Shown: positions 19,662 to 29,023, counted from the first letter of the stretch. The stretch: DNA of 64,000 nucleotides from JAICMB01 sp035295125 (GCA_035295125.1 DATGJP010000115.1:1-64000); one strand, 5' to 3'. Notes: generated from the sequence alone by a model not told the origin. A program made the numbers and translations.

Positions 19662-21010
19662 TGGCGCGAACGCTCTTTGGTACGGATGGGATTCGCGGTG
19701 TTGCGGGGGAGTATCCGCTCGATCCGCGCACGGTAACAGCCGTAGGCTCGGCGCTGGGCGCCTGGATCGTTCGAAGCGGGCACGAGCAGCAGGTTGTCAT
19801 CGGCATGGACACCCGGGAGTCAGGTCCGGAACTAGCGTCGCTAATCGCCGGCGGCCTCGCATTGCACGGCGTAGGCGTCGATTTCGCGGGAGTCACGACG
19901 ACACCCGGCGTCGCATACCTGGCGAAGAACGGCCCGTTTGCCGCCGGCGTCATGATCTCGGCCTCGCACAACCCATACCAGGACAATGGCATCAAAGTGC
20001 TGGGGCATAACGGATATAAACTCGCCGACGAACTCGAGGAAGCACTGGAGCAGGAGATCCTGGCTTCGGTTCGCGACGGCATCGCGCCGCGGCCGGTAGA
20101 ACTGAACGTCGACAAGACGCTCGACCGCACCTACATCGACCACCTGGCGTCGACGCTGTCCCGCAGCCTCGAAGGCCTGAATATCGTCATCGATTGCGCC
20201 AATGGATCCGCCTGCGAACTGGCGCCCAAGCTGTTGGGAAGACTCGGAGCCACAGTCCATACCATCGCCGCGGCTCCGGACGGGCGAAACATCAATCTGA
20301 ATTGCGGCTCGTTGCACGTCGAAACACTGCGGGAAGCAGTGCTGCAAAAAGGCGCTCAGGTAGGCGTCGCTTTCGATGGCGATGCCGACCGTGCCCTGTT
20401 CATTTCCGCGTCCGGAAGGCTCATCGATGGCGATGCGGTGTTGTTGATCGCCTCGCGATTCTTAAAGGATCAGGGCCGGTTGCCGGGGAACGGCGATGGT
20501 CCGATTGTGGTAGCCACCGTCATGTCGAATCTCGGGCTCGAGCTCGCGTTGGCATCGCATGGCATCAAGCTGGTGCGGACTCCTGTCGGCGACAAGTATG
20601 TGCTCGAGGAAATGCTGCGCATGGGTGCAGCCCTGGGCGGCGAGCAGTCGGGGCACGTCATCTTTCGTGAGTTTGCCACCACAGGCGACGGCATGTTGAC
20701 GGCACTCCGTATCTTCGACGTCATGACCGCGCGCGCTGCCTCGCTCGATGATCTTGTGGCGGAGATGAAAACATTTCCGCAGGTGCTTGTGAATGTCCGC
20801 GTAAAGGAAAAGAAGCCGCTCGATCAGCTTCCTGAAGTGCAACGTGAGATTCGTCAGGCGGAAGCGGCCTTCGGCAATTCGGGGCGTGTGCTGGTGCGGT
20901 TCTCAGGCACCGAGCCGCTGGTCCGCGTGATGGTGGAAGGTTCCGACGCGGCAATGGTTGACGAATACGTTCAGCGCATTGCGGACCGCATTCGGTCGGA
21001 CATGGTTTGA
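19661..21010 (+). CDS. glmM: Phosphoglucosamine mutase GlmM
   Basis: A 449-residue enzyme converting glucosamine-6-phosphate to glucosamine-1-phosphate for UDP-GlcNAc synthesis. N-terminus LFGTDGIRGVAGEYPL is diagnostic. The active-site phosphoserine is Ser102 in MISASHNPYQDNGIK. The Mg loop is FDGDADRAL, the sugar-binding loop is GGEQSGHVIF, and the phosphate-binding C-terminal loop is RFSGTEPLVRVMVEG. Length is standard. Third gene of the c-di-AMP operon; in Firmicutes GlmM and CdaA interact physically, coupling wall precursor flux to c-di-AMP level. Whether that holds here is inference. Confidence 0.96.
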   Translation: MARTLFGTDGIRGVAGEYPLDPRTVTAVGSALGAWIVRSGHEQQVVIGMDTRESGPELASLIAGGLALHGVGVDFAGVTTTPGVAYLAKNGPFAAGVMISASHNPYQDNGIKVLGHNGYKLADELEEALEQEILASVRDGIAPRPVELNVDKTLDRTYIDHLASTLSRSLEGLNIVIDCANGSACELAPKLLGRLGATVHTIAAAPDGRNINLNCGSLHVETLREAVLQKGAQVGVAFDGDADRALFISASGRLIDGDAVLLIASRFLKDQGRLPGNGDGPIVVATVMSNLGLELALASHGIKLVRTPVGDKYVLEEMLRMGAALGGEQSGHVIFREFATTGDGMLTALRIFDVMTARAASLDDLVAEMKTFPQVLVNVRVKEKKPLDQLPEVQREIRQAEAAFGNSGRVLVRFSGTEPLVRVMVEGSDAAMVDEYVQRIADRIRSDMV

Positions 21011-22053
21011 TTGCACAAAAGGAGTTGCTGCGGCGGCTGGGAATCGATTTTCCGATCATTCTCGCGCCGATGGGCGGCGGACCAGGCACTCCCGAATTAG
21101 CCGCGGCGGTTTCGAATGCCGGCGGTCTTGGATCGCTCGCCGGCAGCTACTGGACTCCGGAAGAAATCCTGAATAAGGTTGGCGAAACACGCAGGCTGAC
21201 GGAGCGCCCTATCTGCGTCAACCTGTTTGCCGGTGGATTCGACCGGCCCGCCGATGTCGATGCCGCGCCGATGCTCGCGATCCTCGGCGAGGTTCACAGT
21301 GCATTGGGGTTGCCGCCGCCGGTGTTGCCCTCGCTGACGCGCGATCCTTTCCCGAAGCAGTTCGAAGCGGTTCTGGAAGCACGGCCCGAGGTGTTCAGCT
21401 TCACCTTTGGCGCACTCGAGCCGGATGCCATCTCAAAGCTTCACGCACGGGGCATGACCGTTCTCGGAACCGCAACAACAATCGAAGAGGGCCGGATTCT
21501 GGCGGACACCGGGGTCGACGCGGTGATCGCGCAGGGCGCGGAGGCGGGTGCGCATCGCGGAACATTCACCGTCCACTTCGAGCAAGCCATGGTTCCCACG
21601 TTGGAGCTCGTGCGCGGAATTGCTCAATTCGCTGCCGTGATCGCTTCGGGTGGAATCATGGATGGTCGTGACATCGCCTCGATGCTCTCTCATGGGGCAT
21701 CGGCGGTGCAACTGGGCACAGCATTCCTGCGATCGCCGGAGTGCGGGGCCGCGGTGGCTTACAAGCAAGCGATTGCCGGCGCTGCACGCGACACAACCGT
21801 CGTGACGCGAGCATTTTCCGGCCGCCCAGCACGCGGCATTCGCAACACCTTCATCGAGAAGTTGGAGGGCCGGGAGGGCGCCATACTTCCCTACCCTGTT
21901 CAGAACACGCTGACGAGGCAAATGCGGACCGCCGCTGCGAAATTGGGCGAGGCTGGTTTCTTATCGCTATGGGCGGGTCAAGGCGTATCCCGCAGCCGCG
22001 AGTTGCCGGCGGCGGAGTTGGTCGCACAATTGATTAACGAGTGCGAGTATTGA
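21007..22053 (+). CDS. Nitronate monooxygenase-like flavoprotein
   Basis: A 348-residue FMN TIM-barrel protein (2-nitropropane dioxygenase family). Visible family marks: FPIILAPMGGG at the N-terminus, AVSNAGGLGSLAG, the catalytic His in AEAGAHRGTF, the phosphate-binding IASGGIMDGRD and a GASAVQLGTAFL strand. The start is a TTG overlapping the glmM TGA by 4 nt (TTGA). No other start keeps the conserved N-terminal strand. The role is probably detoxification of alkyl nitronates; some relatives are enoyl-ACP reductases (FabK), so a lipid role cannot be excluded. Its presence in the cdaA-glmM operon is not explained by known biology. Confidence 0.87.
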   Translation: MIAQKELLRRLGIDFPIILAPMGGGPGTPELAAAVSNAGGLGSLAGSYWTPEEILNKVGETRRLTERPICVNLFAGGFDRPADVDAAPMLAILGEVHSALGLPPPVLPSLTRDPFPKQFEAVLEARPEVFSFTFGALEPDAISKLHARGMTVLGTATTIEEGRILADTGVDAVIAQGAEAGAHRGTFTVHFEQAMVPTLELVRGIAQFAAVIASGGIMDGRDIASMLSHGASAVQLGTAFLRSPECGAAVAYKQAIAGAARDTTVVTRAFSGRPARGIRNTFIEKLEGREGAILPYPVQNTLTRQMRTAAAKLGEAGFLSLWAGQGVSRSRELPAAELVAQLINECEY

Positions 22054-22065
22054 TGAAGCCGTGGC

Positions 22066-22165
22066 GGCGCAGGCGGTTACTCCTGTGCATTCGGAATGAC
22101 ATCCAAGGGCACGATCAAAAAACTTCTTATTGGGCGGCTGTGGAAGGGTGAAGCCGCCACCTCGT
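22066..22165. repeat. Dispersed palindromic repeat, copy F
   Basis: GGCGCAGGCGGTTACTCCTGTGC at 22066-22088 is an inverted, slightly decayed copy of the copy B hairpin. At about 22113-22165 a GATCAAAAAACTTC stretch followed by GGCTGTGGAAGGGTGAAGC matches the head of copy B (25249 onward). It lies between converging genes. Confidence 0.55.
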
Positions 22166-22209
22166 TTTCATCACGTTTGTAGGCGGGCGGCTAGTTTGGT
22201 ACTAGTAAC

Positions 22210-22698
22210 CTACATCTTGTAGCGCCCGAGGTCTTCGTCGCCGAGACCTTCGAGCCAGCGCCGCAGTTCCTCGTTGCTGTTCATCTTCTCAGTCACCGCG
22301 CTCGACGCCTTGGAACTCTTCAGCACTGTGTCGTCCACGAAAATCGGACAATCGAGACGCAGCGCCAACGCCAGGGCATCGCTTGGACGAGAGTCGACGC
22401 TGATCAGCTCTCCATCCCGTTCCAGCCAGATGACCGCATAGAAAGTGTCATCCTTCAATTCGCTCACAACAACTTTGCGCATCCCTGTTCCAAGACCCAG
22501 CAGCAATGTCTTAATCAGGTCGTGCGTCATCGGGCGTGGTGTAGAGACCTTCTCAATCTCCAGGGCGATCGCATTCGCCTCGTAGATTCCCACCCAGATA
22601 GGCAAGATGGAAGCGCCATTCACGTCCTTCAGGACGACGATCGGCATGTTGGAGACCGGGTCCATCATCAGTCCCCGGATTTTCATTTCAACTTCCAT
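22210..22698 (-). CDS. Bifunctional nuclease family (DUF151) protein
   Basis: A 162-residue BFN-domain protein. Diagnostic features: GLMMDPVSNMPIVVLKD at the N-terminus, LPIWVGIYEANAIALE, then RPMTHDLI and DSRPSDALALALR. Family members show RNase and DNase activity in plants. Bacterial members are conserved but poorly studied. The ATG at 22698 has a strong ribosome site (AAGGAGG, 6 nt upstream). The gene follows miaB by 18 nt on the same strand, so both are probably one transcript. That would link two RNA-related functions. Confidence 0.9.
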   Translation of the reverse strand: MEVEMKIRGLMMDPVSNMPIVVLKDVNGASILPIWVGIYEANAIALEIEKVSTPRPMTHDLIKTLLLGLGTGMRKVVVSELKDDTFYAVIWLERDGELISVDSRPSDALALALRLDCPIFVDDTVLKSSKASSAVTEKMNSNEELRRWLEGLGDEDLGRYKM

Positions 22699-22716
22699 TT
22701 ACCCCTCCTTGCACTT

Positions 22717-24039
22717 CTACTGTAGCGCTTCCCCCGCGAGAGAGTTGGGCCCTGCGCGCGTCACCCGCACGGGCATGTATTTGCCGACGAGACTCTCATC
22801 ACCAATGGGGCTCGGATGCGCCGCATGTACGAAGTTCAACGTGCGATTTTGAGACGTACGCCCGATCCACTGACCCGTCGCCTTATTAAATCCTTCCACC
22901 ATCGTCTCTTCGACTACGCCAACCAGATCCCCGTTACGCCGAACCTGAATCGCGCGCTGCTTCTCCTGGAGAATGGTCAGACGCCGACCCTTCTCGTCTT
23001 CCGGAATCTGGTCTTCCAAAGCGAGAGCGGGCGTGTTGGGCCGTCTCGAATATTTGAAGCTGAAGAGCGAGTCGTATTCCACTTCATCGAGAAGGGCGAG
23101 CGTTTCGTTGAACTCCGCCTCGGTCTCACCGGGGAAGCCGACGATGATATCGCTCGTGATGGAAATATTCCGCCGCGCCTTCTTCATCCAGTCGATGCGG
23201 CGCATGTACTCGTCGCGCGTATAGAGCCGCTGCATGCGCGACAGCACCGCGCTCGACCCTGATTGCACGGGCAAATGGACATGATTGCACAGCACTGGAT
23301 TCTCATCGATCGCGTCGATGATGTCTTTGACGAAATCGCGAGGATGCGATGTGGTGAAGCGCACCCGCCGGATGCCATCGATCTCCCCCATCGCTCGCAG
23401 CAGCCGCGCGAAATCCCAACCCGCCGGTGAAGGATCGCGGTAGCTGTTCACGTTTTGCCCAAGTAATTGAATCTCGCTGTATCCCATCTGCGCCAACTCG
23501 CGGGCCTCACGCATGACGCTGTCGCTGGTACGGCTGCGCTCGGGACCTCGCGTGAACGGAACCACGCAATAGGCACAACTCTTGTCGCACCCTTCGATGA
23601 TGGTGATATAGGCGCGATGGGGATTATCGCGGCGCGCAAACGGAGTTTCGAAGGTCTCCTCGGTGTCCAGGTTTAAGCCGGTCACGCGGTGGTTCCCTGC
23701 CTCCAGTTGAACCAGCATCTGTGGAAGCTTCGTATAGCTCGCTGATCCAGCCACCAGGCTGACGTGCGGCGCCCGTTCGAAAATCTTCTCGCCTTCCTGC
23801 TGCGCGACGCACCCCAGAACTCCGAAGACCTTGTTCTTATCCTTTTTAAACTGCTGCAATCGGTTGAAGACCTTCTGTTCGGCTTTGTCCCGGATACTGC
23901 AGGTGTTGTACAGAATCAACTCGGCTTCTTCGGGCGTCTCGACCTGGCTATACCCTTGCGTCAGCAACGTTCCGATCACTTTTTCGGAATCGTGCACATT
24001 CATCTGACACCCGAAGGTTTCAATATAGAAAGTCTTCAT
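22717..24039 (-). CDS. miaB: tRNA-2-methylthio-N6-dimethylallyladenosine synthase MiaB
   Basis: A 440-residue radical-SAM methylthiotransferase that thiomethylates i6A37 in tRNA. The N-terminal UPF0004 domain has its cluster Cys at 11 (FGCQMN), 47 (YNTCSIRDKAE) and 77 (GVLGCVAQ). The radical-SAM cluster CxxxCxxC is at 151-158 (GCDKSCAYCVVPFTRG). LGQNVNSY and a C-terminal TRAM domain complete the protein. The ATG at 24039 gives the canonical MKTFYIETFGCQ start; the frame is open 22 codons further but without homology. It leads the operon with the BFN gene. Confidence 0.96.
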   Translation of the reverse strand: MKTFYIETFGCQMNVHDSEKVIGTLLTQGYSQVETPEEAELILYNTCSIRDKAEQKVFNRLQQFKKDKNKVFGVLGCVAQQEGEKIFERAPHVSLVAGSASYTKLPQMLVQLEAGNHRVTGLNLDTEETFETPFARRDNPHRAYITIIEGCDKSCAYCVVPFTRGPERSRTSDSVMREARELAQMGYSEIQLLGQNVNSYRDPSPAGWDFARLLRAMGEIDGIRRVRFTTSHPRDFVKDIIDAIDENPVLCNHVHLPVQSGSSAVLSRMQRLYTRDEYMRRIDWMKKARRNISITSDIIVGFPGETEAEFNETLALLDEVEYDSLFSFKYSRRPNTPALALEDQIPEDEKGRRLTILQEKQRAIQVRRNGDLVGVVEETMVEGFNKATGQWIGRTSQNRTLNFVHAAHPSPIGDESLVGKYMPVRVTRAGPNSLAGEALQ

Positions 24040-24218
24040 TTCTTTGCTAGATAGTATTGTATCCTGGCATTGAGAAAGAGCCCGCCGGTAATGTAGTCTC
24101 ATCACGCGTCCGTCTTCGGGTACTATTACATTTCAGTGAAGGTCTTATATGGTTGAGGCTAGAACACTTGTGGGGTCGGAGGGTAAGGAAAAAGGAACCT
24201 CCTGCCGATAGAGTGGTC

Positions 24219-24268
24219 GGGGAGAGATGTGTAACTCCGCACCAATGGAGAGGTAAGCGTAAGAGCTT
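24219..24268 (+). promoter_or_regulatory. Possible alternating hairpin before a diguanylate cyclase gene
   Basis: CTCC at 24235-24238 can pair with either the upstream GGAG (24221-24224) or the downstream GGAG (24247-24250); the latter is the only Shine-Dalgarno-like stretch before the proposed TTG start. A small AAGC/GCTT hairpin brackets the start region. The match is short and may be chance. Confidence 0.25.
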
Positions 24269-25238
24269 GAAGATTCTTATTGCAGATGACAGTCTGGTCT
24301 CGCGCCATTTGCTCGACGCAACGCTTCGCAAATGGGGCTACGACGTCGCGGTCGCACGCGACGGCTCCGAAGCCTGGGACATTCTGCAACGGGACGACGC
24401 ACCGCCGGTAGCCATTCTGGATTGGATGATGCCAGGCATGACCGGCCCCGAGGTCTGCCGGCTGGTACGGCAGCAGGCTCGGGAACCGTACACCTATATC
24501 CTTCTTCTAACCTCCAAAAGCCTCAAAGAAGACCTGATCGAGGGCATGGAATCGGGCGCGGACGACTATATCATCAAGCCTTTCGATCAGCATGAACTGA
24601 AGGTCCGGTTGCGCGCCGGCACCCGCCTGGTGGATCTCCAGGCCGAGTTGCTGTCCGCCCGGGAGGCGCTACGGGAGCAGGCTACCAAGGATTCACTCAC
24701 CCGGCTGTGGAATCGCTCGTCCATTCTAGATGCTCTGCAACGCGAACTCTCACGCGGCCAGCGGGAACGAACCCCAATCGGCGTCATCCTGCTCGACCTG
24801 GATCACTTTAAGCTGATTAACGATACCTACGGTCACTTTGCCGGCGACGCGGTACTGCGCGAAGCAGCCCGCCGCTTGAGCATGTCGATTCGGCCCTACG
24901 ATTCCCTCGGGAGATATGGCGGCGAGGAATTCCTCATTGTCTTTCCCGGATGCGATGAGAATACAGCCGTCGCCCAGGCGGAGCGCCTGCGGGTCGATTT
25001 GTGCTCGGAGCCAATGCTCCTTACCGAGACCGCGATCACGCTCACTGCAAGTTTTGGCGCCACCGCGGCTCTCCCCGGCTATGACAACTCGTCGGAGGTG
25101 CTCATTCGTCGAGCTGACGAAGCCCTGTATCGCGCGAAGAGACTCGGCCGCAACCGCGTCGAAATGCTCATCGACCAATCTGGTGCGCCGTCAGGGACCT
25201 CATTGCTGGGCACGCCGCTCGCGGACGCTCCGGCTTAA
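24267..25238 (+). CDS. Response regulator with GGDEF diguanylate cyclase domain
   Basis: A protein of about 323 residues if read from the TTG at 24267, which places the receiver domain at the very N-terminus (KILIADDS). The frame is open back to 24057, but the extra 70 residues look random. The receiver has the acidic pair DD, the phospho-acceptor Asp52 in AILDWMMPG, and Lys in IIKPFD. A short helical linker leads to the GGDEF domain with an active GGEEF site and an intact inhibitory I-site (RPYD, five residues before GGEEF). It should make c-di-GMP upon phosphorylation, with product inhibition. No cognate kinase is adjacent; the miaB gene is divergent. Confidence 0.9.
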   Translation: MKILIADDSLVSRHLLDATLRKWGYDVAVARDGSEAWDILQRDDAPPVAILDWMMPGMTGPEVCRLVRQQAREPYTYILLLTSKSLKEDLIEGMESGADDYIIKPFDQHELKVRLRAGTRLVDLQAELLSAREALREQATKDSLTRLWNRSSILDALQRELSRGQRERTPIGVILLDLDHFKLINDTYGHFAGDAVLREAARRLSMSIRPYDSLGRYGGEEFLIVFPGCDENTAVAQAERLRVDLCSEPMLLTETAITLTASFGATAALPGYDNSSEVLIRRADEALYRAKRLGRNRVEMLIDQSGAPSGTSLLGTPLADAPA

Positions 25239-25248
25239 CTCGAGGTAC

Positions 25249-25357
25249 GGTCAAAAAAACTCCACATCCACCAGGCTGTGGAAGCGTGAAACAGGCGGTT
25301 CCGGGGGCCTTTGGACTACGGCGGGAACGCGCAGGCGAAACCGCCTGCGCCACCCTT
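25249..25357. repeat. Dispersed palindromic repeat, copy B (best preserved)
   Basis: Order: GTCAAAAAAACTCC, then GGCTGTGGAAGCGTGAAAC, GGCCTTTGGAC, GGGAAC, and a perfect 9-bp hairpin GCGCAGGCG-AAAC-CGCCTGCGC (25329-25350), then CACC. Related copies are at 14995, 22066, 41333, 48850 and 61710. No transposase or RAYT gene is in the window. Confidence 0.75.
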
Positions 25358-25420
25358 GGGTTGCGGCGAGGCTTCCAGCATCGGAGTATCCCTTGATTGC
25401 AGCTATGACAGGAACCCTCA

Positions 25421-26782
25421 TCATTTTTTACCCATCTCTAAGTGCAGCCGGAAAGTTCCCACCCAAACCGGACCGCGATCCCGGTTGTACGCCGGGTTAT
25501 TCACATGCTGCAGGTCGATCGTAGCCGCCAGCCAGGGCCACAACTGCGCCGAATAATAGCTCTCTGAAATCACCTCGGGGCCATAGCGCAGCTTCCCGTC
25601 GCCGATCAGAAAATCATAGCCGCCTAGAGCCAGGTATTGTGCATGAACGGCCGAGAGTCCGTTGACCGTTACTTCCGTCGCAGCCGTATCGTGAGGACGG
25701 CGCCAGCGGCCGCCGCCGACCGAAACCCCCGCCGTCGCGAGCCGGTCGATCGCCGTAAACGCGAAGCTCTCGGTCTTGCCATCGTTCCATCCGAGCCGTC
25801 CGAACACGCCGACATCCTTCACAATCTCCTGCTCGGCGCTGATCCCGAAACCATACTTCAAAGTCCCGATCCGGCGCGTTGCCGTAATATCGGGCGTCGT
25901 CCCACTCTGCCGCGCTAAGCGGATGGCATCCCCATACGTTCCGGCATCGGCATGGTTCTGATAGCTCAACAACCGGATTGCGCCATCGTGCCCGCCAGGA
26001 TGAAAGTGCAATTCACCCTCGAACATATCGGCGCGATCGCGGAACAGCCGGCGATCGAACCGCAGCCCATTGGCCACTTTCGGCATGGCCGAGCTTCCGT
26101 ATCGTAGCGACCAGCGCCGAGTGTGGAACTCGTGCACCCAGCCCCACGTATACCCGCGCGTATCCGCCGGATAGTCCCAGGCGCCGTTGTACATCACGGC
26201 CCAGCCCATGAACTGAGTTCGCGGGTCGTGCGTATAGCGGTTGTTGTCGAAGAAGTCCGTTACCGTAAACCGCCCGAGCGTGATCGAGTAGCGTGTCATC
26301 GGCCGGCTGCCCGCCAGTTGATTTTCATCGCTCTCCACCTGTTCCTGCCCGTCGCCGAATCCGAAATCCTGAGTCACGTACAGGCGCGCGACGTAAGGTT
26401 TTGGCGCGGCGGTGGCCACCCGCGGCATCTCGCCATTAGGAAAATTCGCGATACCGTTCGTGGCGCTGAAGCCGCGTCCGCCCGCCATCTCGGGATCGAA
26501 GTAGAACTGCGTATTGTGGGCAATACGCCAACCGAAGAACAGAGTCGAGGTGATCGAAACCTCCGCTTCGGGATGGTTGATCAGGCTGAACCGGCCGGTG
26601 TAGGGCGCATCGAAAGACGGATGATATTGGCCGATTGACGTGGCCTGGAAATAGAGATTCCAGCGCTCATCATCCGCCGGAGGGCTCTGCGCCGGCACGT
26701 CCTGAGCACGCACAATCGTGGCGATACCGAAACTGATCCAACAGCACACGCGCACCAGTCGCGCGATGCTCCACTGGCCCAT
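25421..26782 (-). CDS. OprB-like carbohydrate-selective porin
   Basis: A 453-residue outer-membrane beta-barrel protein with a signal peptide (cleavage near VRAQ, residue 26). WNLYFQATSIGQYHPSF followed by Y-x-G-RFSL is the N-terminal pattern of carbohydrate porins. Aromatic, alternating strands run to the C-terminus, with GYTWGWVHEFH, GVFGRLGWNDGK and a late LRYGPEVISESYY typical of OprB/SO-porin barrels. It should let sugars across the outer membrane. It is divergent from the M20 peptidase gene, and no sugar-uptake genes are next to it. Confidence 0.8.
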   Translation of the reverse strand: MGQWSIARLVRVCCWISFGIATIVRAQDVPAQSPPADDERWNLYFQATSIGQYHPSFDAPYTGRFSLINHPEAEVSITSTLFFGWRIAHNTQFYFDPEMAGGRGFSATNGIANFPNGEMPRVATAAPKPYVARLYVTQDFGFGDGQEQVESDENQLAGSRPMTRYSITLGRFTVTDFFDNNRYTHDPRTQFMGWAVMYNGAWDYPADTRGYTWGWVHEFHTRRWSLRYGSSAMPKVANGLRFDRRLFRDRADMFEGELHFHPGGHDGAIRLLSYQNHADAGTYGDAIRLARQSGTTPDITATRRIGTLKYGFGISAEQEIVKDVGVFGRLGWNDGKTESFAFTAIDRLATAGVSVGGGRWRRPHDTAATEVTVNGLSAVHAQYLALGGYDFLIGDGKLRYGPEVISESYYSAQLWPWLAATIDLQHVNNPAYNRDRGPVWVGTFRLHLEMGKK

Positions 26783-26839
26783 TTCTCTGATGTTCGCACC
26801 GTTCCATTACAAGAGTGTTAACCGTCGTCCGCGCCGCGA

Positions 26840-28108
26840 TTGATACACTGGCATTTGGCGACCCACAGCAAGCCTTTGCCGGTCGAAGCCGACCCCGCCG
26901 CCGTCGCGCGCATAGTCGCCCAAGCGGCGTCAACGCCCGTCGTCCGCGAGTGCCTGCAATGGTTTGTGCGCGAGAGGCAGTGGATCAACGAGCAGCATCT
27001 CCTGCTCTGCCGCATCCCGGCCCCCACCTTCTTCGAACAGCGCCGCGCGGAATGGATGTGCGCGCAATTCCGCGATCTCGGGTGGGATGCTCGCATCGAT
27101 CGCGCCGGTAACGTGGTTGCCACCGAGGCTGACACTGACGGCCCTTACATCGCGATCACCGCTCACCTTGATACCGTTCTCGCGCCCCGCAGCAACGAAG
27201 AAGTATCGGTCGGGCCCGATGGCCGCATGCTCGGGCCCGGCTCATCCGACAACGGCGCCGGCCTCGCTGCCCTGCTCGCCATCGCACGCGCGATTCGCTC
27301 CTGTCCGATTGCCGACCGCGGACTGCCGTTGCTCCTGATCGCCAATGTGGGAGAGGAAGGCGAAGGCAATCTCAGCGGTATGCGCTATCTTTGCCGCCAG
27401 TCGCCACTCGGCGGAAGAATCAACGCATTCATTGTTCTCGACGGCCCCAATACCGACCACATCACCTCGCAGGCGCTGGCCAGCCGGCGTTTCGATGTCA
27501 CCATTACCGGCCCCGGCGGGCATAGCTGGAGCGACTATGGTGTTGCAAACCCGGTGCACGCCCTTAGCCGCGCCATTGCCCTGTTCACCGAAACCCGGCT
27601 CAAGCCCTCACCGCGTTCTTCATACAACTTTGGAATTCTCGAAGGCGGATGCAGCATCAACTCCATTCCTTCCCACGCACGAGCAAAGGTCGACATGCGC
27701 TCCGAAAGCAGCTCGAAACTGGAGGAAATGTCCGGGCTGCTGACCAGTTGTGTCGAGCGCGCGATCGAGGTCGAAAACGACGGATCGTCGGGCCGCAAAG
27801 TCACGGCAAAGATTCGTGAAATCGGCTCGCGGCCCGCGGGACGCCTCGCCGATGACGCGTCCATTCTACAGGTCATTCGCGCCGTTGACGCGCAGCTCGG
27901 CATTCGCTCGCGATTAGACTGCGCCTCCACCGACGCCAATGTGCCGCTCTCGATGAACCTCCCGGCGATTTCGATCGGCGCCGGCGGACAGGGCGGCGGC
28001 GCCCATACTGCCCAGGAGTGGTTTCACCCCGAAGGCCGCGAACTGGGGCTGCGGCGCATCCTGCTCACTGCTTACGTGCTGTTGTACCGCGAATTCGCGA
28101 TGGGATGA
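26840..28108 (+). CDS. M20-family metallopeptidase
   Basis: A 422-residue cytoplasmic peptidase of the M20/M25/M40 (PepT-like) group. Visible catalytic marks: AITAHLDTV (first His and Asp), GPGSSDNGAGLAALL (bridging Asp), NVGEEGEGNL (catalytic Glu) and a dimerisation segment with TGPGGHSW and NSIPSHARAKVDMR. The frame opens with a TTG at 26840; another TTG at 26855 follows a TGATACACT sequence (26841-26849) that looks like an extended -10 box, so the true start is unsure. The stop overlaps the EamA transporter start by 4 nt, suggesting linked export or recycling of small peptides. Confidence 0.85.
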   Translation: MIHWHLATHSKPLPVEADPAAVARIVAQAASTPVVRECLQWFVRERQWINEQHLLLCRIPAPTFFEQRRAEWMCAQFRDLGWDARIDRAGNVVATEADTDGPYIAITAHLDTVLAPRSNEEVSVGPDGRMLGPGSSDNGAGLAALLAIARAIRSCPIADRGLPLLLIANVGEEGEGNLSGMRYLCRQSPLGGRINAFIVLDGPNTDHITSQALASRRFDVTITGPGGHSWSDYGVANPVHALSRAIALFTETRLKPSPRSSYNFGILEGGCSINSIPSHARAKVDMRSESSSKLEEMSGLLTSCVERAIEVENDGSSGRKVTAKIREIGSRPAGRLADDASILQVIRAVDAQLGIRSRLDCASTDANVPLSMNLPAISIGAGGQGGGAHTAQEWFHPEGRELGLRRILLTAYVLLYREFAMG

Positions 28109-28995
28109 GGTGGCGCGCCGAGCTCCTCCTCGTCCTGGTCTGTTTCGTCTGGGGGGCGACGTTCATCCTCGTCAAGGATGCGGTCGCCGATATCCCGATT
28201 CTCATGTTCCTCGCGCTGCGTTTCACCATGGCGGCCATTCTTCTAGGCGCCGTTATGGCCACGCGCCGCAACCGACCCTCCTGGAGGGCAAGCCTTCGCG
28301 GAGGGATCACGGTCGGTACTCTCCTGTTCCTCGGCTACGTATTGCAGACGTTTGGACTCCGCTACACCTCCGCCGCTAAGTCTGCCTTCATCACGAGCCT
28401 CTATGTTCCGCTCGTTCCCGGTTTGAGCGCCATCATTTACCGGAAGATCCCGCGTGTTTCTGAAATTGTCGGCGTGACGCTGGCGATCGCCGGCCTCGCA
28501 CTGCTTACCGTTCCGAGCGAGGTGTCTCGCATTTCCTCCGGCGACCTGCTCATCGCGTGCTGCGCGGTCGCGTTTGCGCTGCACATCATCCTGTTGGGAC
28601 GCTACGCGCAGGAAACGGACGTCGGCTGGCTTGCCACCATCCAGATCGCTTTTGCGGCAGTGCTCGGCGGCGCGACTTTCTGGTGGGCCGAACCACTCCA
28701 CGTTCGTTGGACATCCACGGTTTGGATCGCCCTGGCAATCACCAGCGTATTCGCTACCGCCCTGGGGTTTCTGGCGCAGACCTGGGCGCAGAGCCAGACC
28801 TCCGCCACCCGGGCGGCCCTGATTTATTCCCTCGAGCCGGTGTTCGCCTGGCTTACGTCGTATGTCTTTGCCGGGGAGCTACTTACCGCACGCGCTCTGG
28901 CCGGGGCAGCACTGGTCCTAAGTGGCATCCTCGCAGTAGAGTTGAAACCCTTCCGAAGGACGGAACATCAACCACTTAGCGGAAATCTACCCTGA
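28105..28995 (+). CDS. EamA/DMT-superfamily transporter
   Basis: A 296-residue inner-membrane protein with ten predicted helices in two EamA halves. LLVLVCFVWGATFILVKDA at the start and YTSAAKSAFITSLYVPLVP in the first half are classic; the second half has a matching ALIYSLEPVFAWLTSYVFAGE. Family members move drugs, amino acids or metabolites, and the substrate cannot be told. The ATG at 28105 sits in an ATGA overlap with the M20 peptidase stop, which favours it over upstream in-frame codons that lie inside that gene. Confidence 0.92.
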   Translation: MRWRAELLLVLVCFVWGATFILVKDAVADIPILMFLALRFTMAAILLGAVMATRRNRPSWRASLRGGITVGTLLFLGYVLQTFGLRYTSAAKSAFITSLYVPLVPGLSAIIYRKIPRVSEIVGVTLAIAGLALLTVPSEVSRISSGDLLIACCAVAFALHIILLGRYAQETDVGWLATIQIAFAAVLGGATFWWAEPLHVRWTSTVWIALAITSVFATALGFLAQTWAQSQTSATRAALIYSLEPVFAWLTSYVFAGELLTARALAGAALVLSGILAVELKPFRRTEHQPLSGNLP

Positions 28996-29023
28996 TGGAT
29001 GCGTGGCAACTAGTCGATACTCA

